DNA of 5,145 nt from Vulcanimicrobiota bacterium. GTDB lineage: Bacteria; Vulcanimicrobiota; Vulcanimicrobiia; Vulcanimicrobiales; Vulcanimicrobiaceae. Under the pieces are notes generated by a model, which worked only from the letters and a program-made list of their open reading frames with translations, made no database searches and was not told the DNA's origin. Numbering within the stretch: position 1 is the first letter of the stretch; each line of letters starts with the position of its first letter. The position numbers were made by a program, and so were the translations under genes. Positions 1 through 5,145 of this stretch are shown here, piece by piece. The stretch lies in the NCBI GenBank assembly GCA_019233415.1, contig JAFAMK010000432.1, forward strand, positions 1-5,145, read 5' to 3'.

Positions 1-30
1 CCGGGCTCGCGCTTTTTGAAGTCGAAGTAG
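1..30 (+). other. Left-edge sequence, possible 3' tail of an upstream gene
   Basis: Too short to identify. Three readings are possible. Frame 1 gives PGSRFLKSK and stops with TAG at 28-30, eight bases before the aminotransferase start. Frame 2 gives RARAF and stops with TGA at 17-19. Frame 3 is open and runs into the aminotransferase itself. An upstream gene ending at 30 or 19 would fit the tight spacing of the rest of the operon, but nothing here says which reading is real. No promoter is visible in these bases. Confidence 0.25.
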
Positions 31-38
31 CAGGCAGC

Positions 39-1136
39 ATGGACTACGGCAAGGTCGTTCGTCCGCAGGTCGCTTCGATGAATCCGTATACGCCTGGCAC
101 GACGGTGTCGCAGGCGAAGACGAAGTACGGGTTGTCGTCGGTCGTGAAGCTGTCGTCGAACGAGAACCCGCTCGGCACCTCGCCGCTCGCGGCGGCGGCG
201 GTCGCCGCAGTCGACGACCTGAACATCTACGTCGACGACGATCATCTCGAGTTGCGGCGGCGGCTCGCCGAGCCGTACGGGCTCGGCGTCGAGCACGTGC
301 TGGTCGGCCACGGCTCGAACGACGTCGTGCGCACGCTGTTCAGCGCGTTCGTCGCGCCGGGCGACGAGGTCGTCGTGGCCGACCCGACGTTCTCGCTCTT
401 CCCGAAGGACGCCGTGCTGTTCGGTGGGGTGCCGGTTAAGGTGCCGCTGCGCGACGGCGTGCACGACCTCGACGCGATGCGCGCCGCGGTGACCGCGCGC
501 ACGAGGATGGTCGTCGTCGTCGATCCGAACAACCCCACCTCGACGCGCGTCGAGCGCGACGCGTTCGCGCGCTTCGCGCAGGCGCTTCCGGACGGCGTCA
601 TCCTGATGCTCGACCAGGCGTACCGCGAGTACATGCCGCCGGGTTCCGTCGAGGGAACCGACTGGGTGAAGGAGCGGCCCGCGACGATCGTCCTGCGCAC
701 GCACTCGAAGCTCTACGGGCTCGCCGCGCTGCGCTTCGGGTACGCGCTCGGCGATCCGGAGCTGCTGTCGTACGCGCAGCGCGTGCGGATTCCGTTCGGC
801 GTCTCGCGTCCCGCCGAGGTGGCCGCGCTCGCCGCGCTCGACGACCATGACTTCGTGCGCCGCTCGCTCGACACGAACGAGGCCGGGAAGGCGATGCTGT
901 ATCCGGCACTGGCGGACCTCGGGCTGCACGTCTACGCGTCGGCGGCGAACTTCCTCGCCGTCGCGGTGCCGGGGACGGCGAACGACGCCTACGAGGCGAT
1001 GCTGCGGCGCGGGATCGTCACGCGCAGCGGCGACGCGCTCGGGATGCCGGGCCGGTTGCGCATCACGATCGGGACCGCCGAGCAGAACGCGCTCGTCGTC
1101 GCGGCGCTCCGCTCGCTCGTCGCGGCGGCGGCATGA
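39..1136 (+). CDS. hisC: Histidinol-phosphate aminotransferase family protein (HisC-like, PLP-dependent, class I/II fold)
   Basis: This is a 365-residue cytoplasmic PLP aminotransferase, the normal length for HisC. HisC enzymes exchange the amino group between histidinol phosphate and glutamate in histidine synthesis; relatives act on aromatic amino acids. Visible motifs in order: RPQVASMNPYTPG at 8-20, SNENPLG at 40-46 (HisC hallmark), GHGSND at 90-95, DPNNPTST at 162-169 with the cofactor-binding Asn, LDQAY at 191-195 with the Asp that pairs with the pyridine nitrogen, SKLYGLAALR at 223-232 with the Schiff-base lysine K224, and LRITIGTAEQN at 340-350 with the substrate-carboxylate arginine. 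The ATG at 39 is chosen because HisC proteins start shortly before the RP..... PY.PG segment. The frame is open to the window edge and there is no clear Shine-Dalgarno sequence, so the start is not certain. Its stop overlaps the GNAT start (ATGA). No other his gene is in view, so the substrate could be an aromatic 2-oxo acid instead. Confidence 0.86.
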   Translation: MDYGKVVRPQVASMNPYTPGTTVSQAKTKYGLSSVVKLSSNENPLGTSPLAAAAVAAVDDLNIYVDDDHLELRRRLAEPYGLGVEHVLVGHGSNDVVRTLFSAFVAPGDEVVVADPTFSLFPKDAVLFGGVPVKVPLRDGVHDLDAMRAAVTARTRMVVVVDPNNPTSTRVERDAFARFAQALPDGVILMLDQAYREYMPPGSVEGTDWVKERPATIVLRTHSKLYGLAALRFGYALGDPELLSYAQRVRIPFGVSRPAEVAALAALDDHDFVRRSLDTNEAGKAMLYPALADLGLHVYASAANFLAVAVPGTANDAYEAMLRRGIVTRSGDALGMPGRLRITIGTAEQNALVVAALRSLVAAAA

Positions 1137-1600
1137 ACGCGACGGTCGCGGTGCGCCGGGGCGACCGCGACGACCGCGACTTCGTGCGCGACCTGGGCCG
1201 GCGCAGCGCGACGACCAGCGTATCCGCCGTCCGCGTGGCGAAGTACGACGACGTCCTGCTCTCGTTCGAGCGGCTCGCGGAGTTCGTCTACGGCCGCAAG
1301 CACGACGTGCTGATCGCCGAAGGCGACGGCGAGCGCATCGGCTTTCTGCTGCTGCTCTACGACGTCCCCGACGAGGTGACGCTGACGGAGCAGGCGTTCG
1401 TCGCGTACACCGCCGTCGAACCGCATGCGCGCAACCAGGGCGTCGGGCGCGCATTGCTCGTCGCCGCGGAAGAACACGCGCGCGCGCACGGGCTCGGCTA
1501 CGTCAGCCTGATGGTCACCGACGACAACGCGCCGGCGCGCGCGCTCTACGAGCACAGCGGTTTTCAGACCGAGCGCCGCATGATGACGAAGGTCCTGTGA
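1133..1600 (+). CDS. GNAT-family N-acetyltransferase
   Basis: This 155-residue protein is a single GNAT domain, which transfers an acetyl group from acetyl-CoA to an amine on a small molecule, peptide or protein. The acetyl-CoA pyrophosphate-binding motif A is AVEPHARNQGVGRALL at about 94-109, matching the R/Q-x-x-G-x-G/A pattern at R100 to G105. Motif B is NAPARALYEHSGF at 132-144, the N..A..LYE..GF signature seen in RimI-like and many small GNAT enzymes. The central strand LIAEGDGERIGFLLLLYD (60-77) is the usual beta hairpin before motif A. The ATG at 1133 overlaps the aminotransferase stop by four bases, and its own stop overlaps the next start in the same way, implying coupled translation. 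No Shine-Dalgarno is seen. The substrate cannot be read from sequence. Acetylation of an amine made by the upstream transaminase is possible but is only inference from position. Confidence 0.93.
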   Translation: MNATVAVRRGDRDDRDFVRDLGRRSATTSVSAVRVAKYDDVLLSFERLAEFVYGRKHDVLIAEGDGERIGFLLLLYDVPDEVTLTEQAFVAYTAVEPHARNQGVGRALLVAAEEHARAHGLGYVSLMVTDDNAPARALYEHSGFQTERRMMTKVL

Positions 1601-2691
1601 CGGCGCTCGTCCTGCGGCGCACGCTGATCGTGCTCGTCGTCGTGGCGGTGCTCGTCGTGGCGGGGTTGTTTGCGGCGCGCATCCCGCGCACGATCTCGAT
1701 CTTCCTGATCGCCGCGTTCATCGCGTTCGGCGCGCACCCGCTGGTGAAGCGGCTCGAGCTGCGGATGCCGCGGCCGGCGGCGATCGCGATCGTCTACGCC
1801 GGACTCGTCGGCCTGCTGGTGATCCTCGCGCTCGTCGTCGTCCCGATCACGTATGAACAGGTGCTCTCGCTGGTCGCGCACGCGCCGCAGTACGTCGCCG
1901 CCGCGCAGGACATCGGCACGCGCGGCGAGCGCGGGCTGCGCGACCTGCTCGGCAACCGCGTCCCGCTGCCGTCGTATGCCGAGACCGAGAGCGAGATCGG
2001 GAACCGCGTCTCGGCGTTTCTGAGCGACGCGGTCGCGCAGCTCGGCGCGATCGTCGTCGGCGCCGTCACCGCGCTGATCGTCGGCGTCTCGGCCTTGGTC
2101 CTCTCGGTGTTCTTCCTGCTCCAGGGGCGCGACGTGCGCGACGGGATCCTGACCTTCATCCCGCCGAGCCGCCGGCCCGGCGTCGCCGCGCTGCTCCGCG
2201 AGCTGGTCGAGGTGTTCGGGCACTTCGTCGCCGGGCAGGCGCTGCTGTGCGGAATCGTCGGCGCCGCGGTGTGGGTGCTGCTCCTCCCCGCGCACTTCGG
2301 CTTCGCGCTGCTGGTCGCGGTGATCTGCGCGCTCGGCTACGCGGTGCCGTTCGTCGGGATGCTGGTCGCGCAGATCGTCGGCGCGCTGCTCGCGGTTCCC
2401 CAGGGAACCGTGATGGTGCTCTGGGTGACGATCGTGATCTTCGTCGTCTCGCGCGTCGCCGACAACCTGCTCGTCCCGAAGATCATGTCGGAGTCGATCG
2501 GCGTCTCGCCGATCACGGTGATGTTCGCGGTCTTCGCCGGCGGCGAGCTGTTCGGGCTCCCGGGCCTCGTCCTCGGCATCCCCGCGGCTGCGCTGCTGAA
2601 GGTCCTGTTCGGCTATTTCGTCCAGCCCTACGTCGCGCGGATGCAGGCGCAGGAGCCGCCGGACGTGGTCGTCGTCTCGATCGAACCGTAG
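1597..2691 (+). CDS. AI-2E family transporter (UPF0118 / PerM-like inner-membrane permease)
   Basis: This is a 364-residue polytopic membrane protein of the AI-2E transporter family, whose studied members include TqsA (autoinducer-2 export) and Na+/H+ antiporters; most are uncharacterised. Hydrophobic segments lie at about 9-27, 31-47, 62-83, 149-175, 208-230, 233-262, 268-285 and 303-340. The long soluble stretch between the third and fourth (84-148) is a family trait. Family motifs are GYAVPFVGMLVA at 248-259, DNLLVPKIM at 289-297 followed by IGVSPITVM, and GLPGLVLGIPAAALLK at 320-335. The start is taken as GTG at 1597, which forms a GTGA overlap with the GNAT stop, mirrors the previous junction and gives the usual family length. 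The same frame stays open far upstream, but there it is antonymous with the real genes. GAAGG at 1588-1592 may act as a weak, close ribosome binding site. Substrate is unknown; export of a product of the two upstream enzymes is speculative. Confidence 0.93.
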   Translation: MTALVLRRTLIVLVVVAVLVVAGLFAARIPRTISIFLIAAFIAFGAHPLVKRLELRMPRPAAIAIVYAGLVGLLVILALVVVPITYEQVLSLVAHAPQYVAAAQDIGTRGERGLRDLLGNRVPLPSYAETESEIGNRVSAFLSDAVAQLGAIVVGAVTALIVGVSALVLSVFFLLQGRDVRDGILTFIPPSRRPGVAALLRELVEVFGHFVAGQALLCGIVGAAVWVLLLPAHFGFALLVAVICALGYAVPFVGMLVAQIVGALLAVPQGTVMVLWVTIVIFVVSRVADNLLVPKIMSESIGVSPITVMFAVFAGGELFGLPGLVLGIPAAALLKVLFGYFVQPYVARMQAQEPPDVVVVSIEP

Positions 2692-2701
2692 CGCGCGCTA
2701 C
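2688..2701. terminator. 14-base palindrome spanning both convergent stop codons; possible bidirectional terminator hairpin
   Basis: GTAGCGCGCGCTAC is a perfect inverted repeat. It contains the TAG of the permease (2689-2691) and, on the other strand, the TAG of argS (2698-2700). In RNA it could fold as a 5-bp stem, GTAGC/GCTAC, with a GCGC loop. AGCTA-type complementarity in the flanks (around 2680-2684 and 2704-2708) could add a few pairs after an asymmetric internal loop. There is no T-tract on either side, so it is not a canonical intrinsic terminator. It is the only candidate stop signal between the two transcription units, which are six bases apart. Confidence 0.3.
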
Positions 2702-4383
2702 ATCGATTCGGGTGCAGCGACGCCGCACAGCGCGAGCGCGCTTGCAAGGACGGTCTTCGTCGCGATGCACAGGCCGAGCCGCGCCGTCGTCGAGGCGTCG
2801 TCGTCGGTCAGCACGCGGCAGGCGTCGTAGAACTGGTGGAACTCGGTCGCGAGGTCGCGCGCGTACTTGGTGAGGCGGTGCGGGGCGCGGGCGCGCGCAA
2901 CGCCGGCGACGGTCGGGCCGAACTCGGCGAGCTGCCGCGCCAGCGCCAGCTCCGCCGGCTCGGTCAGCGCGTCGAGCCGCTCGCCGCGCTCCGCGGCCGC
3001 GAGCGCGTCGGCATGCGATGCGACCGCGCGGCGCAGGACCGACGCGATGCGCGCGTGACCATACTGGACGTAGAAGACGGGGTTGTCGTTCGACTGCTTC
3101 TTCGCGAGCGCGAGGTCGAACGTCAGCGGCTGATCGGTCGAGAGCATCACGAAGAAGAAGCGCGCCGCGTCGACGCCGACCTCGTCGATGACGTCCTGCA
3201 GCGTCACCACGTTTCCGGCGCGCTTCGACATGGAGAGGGTCTCGTCGCCGCGCTTGAGCGTGATCTGCTGCGCGATCAGCACCTCGATGGCGCCGGTGCG
3301 ACCGTAGGCGTCGGCGAGCGCGTTGAGGCGCGCGATGTAGCCGTGGTGGTCCGGGCCGAGGATGTCGATGACGTGGTCGGCGCGCTGCAGCTTCTCGTAG
3401 TGGTAGGCGACGTCGTTCGCGAAGTAGGTCGGCCGGCCGTCCGTGCGGATGACGACGCGGTCCTCGTCGTCGCCCGATGCGGTCGTGCGCAGCCAGAGCG
3501 CGCCGTCCTTCTCGTACAGGACGCCCAGTTCGCGCAGCCGCTCGACGCCGCGCTCGATCGCGCCCGCGTCGTGCAGCGCCTTCTCCGATTGCCACAGGTC
3601 GTAGACGACGCCGAACCGGCGCGCCACGTCTTGCTGCTCGGCGACGATCAGGTCGCGCGCGAAGCGCGCGATCTCCGGCGCGGCGTCGTCCGGTTCGACC
3701 CCGAGCCAGTGCTCGCCGTCGCGTGCGCGCAGCGCCTGCGCGACCGGAACGAGGTACTCGCCGGGATAGCCGTCCTCGGGGAACGGGTAGGCCGGATCGA
3801 ACAGCTGGCGATAGCGTGCGTAGACCGAGCGGCCCAGCGCGTCGAGCTGCGAGCCGGCGTCGTTGATGATCCACTCGACGAAGACGTCGTAGCCGGCGTG
3901 GCGCATGGCCTTCGCCAGCGTGTCGCCGATCGAGAGCGTGCGTCCCTGGACGACGACGAGCGGACCGGTCGGGTTCGCGCTGCCGAACTCGAGCGAGATG
4001 CGCTCGCCGGTCGGCGCGCCGCGACCGTACGCCTCGCGCTCGCGCAGCACCGTCGCGACGACGCGCTGCCAGAATGCCGGCTGCAGGGTGAGGTTCACGA
4101 ACCCCGCCAAGGGGGTTGCCGCGGCGACGGTCGCGCGCACGCCGGGGTCTTCGAGCGCGCGCTCGACGAGCGCGGTCGCGATGTCCTGCGGCTTCATGCG
4201 CGCGACGCGCGCCAACCCGAATGCGACGTTGGTCGCAACGTCGCCGAACTCGACCCGCCGCGCCGGCTCGAACTGCACCACCGGCTCACCCTCGGGCCAC
4301 AGCGAACGCGCCGCGGCGCCGAAGCGGGCGGCCAGCGCATCGAGGGAGAGCAGCGACGACTCCTCAGTGGTGGTAGGGCTCAT
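2698..4383 (-). CDS. argS: Arginine--tRNA ligase (class I, with degenerate HIGH motif)
   Basis: ArgRS charges tRNA-Arg with arginine using ATP. The 561-residue protein is full length for a bacterial ArgRS. The N-terminal tRNA-binding domain shows FGDVATNVAFGLA at 46-58 and AGFVNLTL at 93-100. The catalytic domain shows EFGSANPTGPL at 132-142, INDAG at 173-177, RTDGRPTYFANDVAYHYEKL at 313-332, LGPDHHGYIARLNAL at 342-356 and MSKRAGNVVTL at 385-395. The anticodon-binding DALR domain runs from about 437 (FYVQYGHARI) to the typical APESM end. Two catalytic signatures are unusual: residues 143-146 read VVVQ where HVGH is expected, and the first lysine of KMSKS is S384, although K387 is kept. The DNA supports this directly (GTC GTC GTC CAG, complement of 3945-3956 region), so it is not a frame error. 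ATG at 4383 is the only reasonable start; it lies inside the end of rlmH (20-base overlap). No Shine-Dalgarno is visible. Confidence 0.97.
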   Translation of the reverse strand: MSPTTTEESSLLSLDALAARFGAAARSLWPEGEPVVQFEPARRVEFGDVATNVAFGLARVARMKPQDIATALVERALEDPGVRATVAAATPLAGFVNLTLQPAFWQRVVATVLREREAYGRGAPTGERISLEFGSANPTGPLVVVQGRTLSIGDTLAKAMRHAGYDVFVEWIINDAGSQLDALGRSVYARYRQLFDPAYPFPEDGYPGEYLVPVAQALRARDGEHWLGVEPDDAAPEIARFARDLIVAEQQDVARRFGVVYDLWQSEKALHDAGAIERGVERLRELGVLYEKDGALWLRTTASGDDEDRVVIRTDGRPTYFANDVAYHYEKLQRADHVIDILGPDHHGYIARLNALADAYGRTGAIEVLIAQQITLKRGDETLSMSKRAGNVVTLQDVIDEVGVDAARFFFVMLSTDQPLTFDLALAKKQSNDNPVFYVQYGHARIASVLRRAVASHADALAAAERGERLDALTEPAELALARQLAEFGPTVAGVARARAPHRLTKYARDLATEFHQFYDACRVLTDDDASTTARLGLCIATKTVLASALALCGVAAPESM

Positions 4384-4825
4384 CCCGAGCGATCTTCGCC
4401 GCGCGGTACACTTGCTCCAGCACGAGCGCGCGCGCCCACTCGTGCAGCAGCGTCAGCGGCGAAAGCGACCAGCGCACGTCGGCCCGCGCCAGCAGCGCCT
4501 CCGACGCGCCGAACGTCCCCGCGACGACGAACGTCAACCGCACGATCCCCTGATGCGGAAGCCGCTCGATCCGCCGGCTCAGCTCCTCGCTGGAAATCAG
4601 CTCGCCGGTGCGCTCCAGCAGCCAGACATGATCGTTCGGCTGCAGCAGCGCTAGAATCGCCTCGCCCTCGGTCCGCATCGCCCGCACCGGATCGCCCCCG
4701 TCCGCCGCCCGAACCTCGACCTCCTCGAGCCGATGATACGCCCGCAACCGCCCGCGAAAATCCGCCAAGGCATCGGCAACATACCGCTCCCGAACCTTCC
4801 CAACCGCGATCAACCGAACGTTCAC
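4364..4825 (-). CDS. rlmH: 23S rRNA (pseudouridine-1915 N3)-methyltransferase RlmH
   Basis: RlmH is a small SPOUT (trefoil-knot) enzyme that uses S-adenosylmethionine to methylate pseudouridine 1915 in helix 69 of 23S rRNA on the assembled ribosome. The GTG at 4825 gives 153 residues beginning MNVRLIAVGKVRERY, which matches the family start and its usual length of about 155. A longer frame starting at 4867 adds 14 residues with no family match and overlaps dprA. Conserved features are LLERTGELISSEELSRRIE at 69-87, the SAM-pocket strand FVVAGTFGAS at 99-108, SLSPLTLLHEWARALVLEQV at 120-139 forming the knot, and the C-terminal EPYHH. Departures from consensus are AGTFG for the usual GG..G, LLH for LPH, and a final His where Lys or Arg is normal. 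It starts 22 bases after dprA ends and overlaps argS by 20 bases. Its 5' half is rich in CGG, GTT and TTG codons, unlike argS. Confidence 0.95.
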   Translation of the reverse strand: MNVRLIAVGKVRERYVADALADFRGRLRAYHRLEEVEVRAADGGDPVRAMRTEGEAILALLQPNDHVWLLERTGELISSEELSRRIERLPHQGIVRLTFVVAGTFGASEALLARADVRWSLSPLTLLHEWARALVLEQVYRAAKIARDEPYHH

Positions 4826-4847
4826 GCGCCCAGTGTGGCGCACGGCG

Positions 4848-5145
4848 TCAACGCGGCGCAATCGCAAAGCCGCCTGCGCCGACGACGATGCGCCCCGTCA
4901 ATTCGAGTTCGGTCAGTTGCGCGAACAGCGCGGCGGGCGGGACGCCGAGTTTGTCCGCGAGGTCTGCAGCGTCGTGCGTACGGTCGGCCAGCGCGTCGAG
5001 GATGCGCAGCACGATGGGCGGATCGTCCGGAAGTAAGGGGCTAGCTGCCTGCGATTGTCGCTGCACGCCGCGAAGCGGTGCATTGGGCAGCGCGGCGAGG
5101 ACGTCGTCGGCGTCGCGGGCGAGGGTGGCGCCGTCGCGGATGAGG
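4848..5145 (-). CDS. dprA: DNA-processing protein DprA, C-terminal fragment (5' end beyond window)
   Basis: DprA binds incoming single-stranded DNA and loads RecA during natural transformation; it is also widely conserved in non-competent bacteria. Only the last 98 residues are here; the frame is open through the right edge. The fragment begins LIRDGATLARDADDVLAAL, which is the end of the Rossmann-like core (family form NRLIREGA.LV..AEDVL). A poorly conserved linker covers about fragment residues 20-42 (RQSQAASPLLPDD), then a winged-helix domain of the DprA C-terminal type at 43-98: IVLRILDALADRTHDAADLA, DKLGVPPAALFAQLTELELT, GRIVVGAGGFAIAPR. A GTG at 5066 could be mistaken for a start of a 72-residue protein, but the upstream residues continue the DprA match. 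The catalytic or DNA-binding core lies outside the window, so integrity of the gene cannot be judged. It is followed by rlmH after 22 bases, probably in one transcript. Confidence 0.93.
   Translation of the reverse strand, partial: LIRDGATLARDADDVLAALPNAPLRGVQRQSQAASPLLPDDPPIVLRILDALADRTHDAADLADKLGVPPAALFAQLTELELTGRIVVGAGGFAIAPR

Noticed and set aside
180..560. GTC/GAC and GCG trinucleotide runs that look like microsatellites
   Set aside because: They are in-frame codon runs for Val, Asp and Ala in hisC with interruptions, explained by codon bias.
847..1596. Upstream extension of the permease frame, giving a 614-residue protein
   Set aside because: This part is arginine-rich low-complexity translation lying over hisC and the GNAT gene, which have clear family motifs in their own frames. 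The GTG at 1597 restores a normal AI-2E-family length.
1564..2295. Minus-strand frame of 243 residues opposite the permease
   Set aside because: Composition is almost entirely Arg, Asp, Glu, Gln and His, the usual antisense of a hydrophobic membrane protein in GC-rich DNA.
2513..3874. Long minus-strand frame of 453 residues over argS
   Set aside because: It is an Arg/Ala-rich shadow of argS in another frame with no recognisable motif; long stop-free shadows are expected at this GC content.
3905..4654. Plus-strand frame of 249 residues opposite argS and rlmH
   Set aside because: It runs antisense across two well-identified genes and shows no domain-like pattern.
4826..4867. Longer rlmH start adding MRLRRVDAVRHTGR
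   Set aside because: The extra residues match nothing in the family and overlap the end of dprA; the GTG at 4825 gives the standard N-terminus.
28..5052. Nine-base inverted match GCAGGCAGC (30-38) and GCTGCCTGC (5044-5052)
   Set aside because: Too short, lying near or in unrelated genes at opposite ends; expected by chance in GC-rich sequence.
4848..5066. Stand-alone 72-residue winged-helix regulator starting at GTG 5066
   Set aside because: The same frame continues to the window edge and encodes the LIRDGATLARDADDVL segment of DprA, so it is the tail of dprA.

Overview
The window is very GC-rich, with the C/G-ending codons and long spurious antisense frames typical of a high-GC bacterial chromosome. 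It is densely packed housekeeping sequence: two gene blocks converge near position 2695 and almost no base is non-coding. I see no mobile element, CRISPR array, tRNA, rRNA or prophage signature. The style (runs of GTC/GCG/CGC codons, GTG starts, few Shine-Dalgarno sequences) would fit an uncultured high-GC lineage such as Eremiobacterota, Dormibacterota or another Terrabacteria group. That placement is a low-confidence guess from impression, not a measured result.

Plus-strand block (1-2691). A HisC-family PLP aminotransferase (39-1136) is followed by a GNAT acetyltransferase (1133-1600) and an AI-2E-family membrane permease (1597-2691). Both junctions are 4-base stop/start overlaps (ATGA, then GTGA), so the three are probably one translationally coupled operon. 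Its promoter and probably its first genes lie left of the window. The aminotransferase frame is open to the left edge, so its start is chosen by family homology rather than by an upstream stop.

Minus-strand block (5145-2698). In order of transcription: the C-terminal part of dprA (cut by the right edge), rlmH (GTG start at 4825) and argS (start at 4383, overlapping rlmH by 20 bases in another frame). These are a DNA-uptake/recombination protein, a 23S rRNA methyltransferase and arginyl-tRNA synthetase. They look like a co-transcribed housekeeping unit; there is no evidence that they share a pathway.

The two blocks meet with only six bases between their stop codons. Both stops lie inside a perfect 14-base palindrome that could fold into a small hairpin in either transcript.

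The most notable observation is the arginyl-tRNA synthetase. It is full length and otherwise conserved, but the HIGH signature reads VVVQ and the KMSKS signature reads SMSKR. RlmH and the HisC-like enzyme also differ from family consensus at recognisable motifs. I find no convincing sign of an undescribed multi-gene system.
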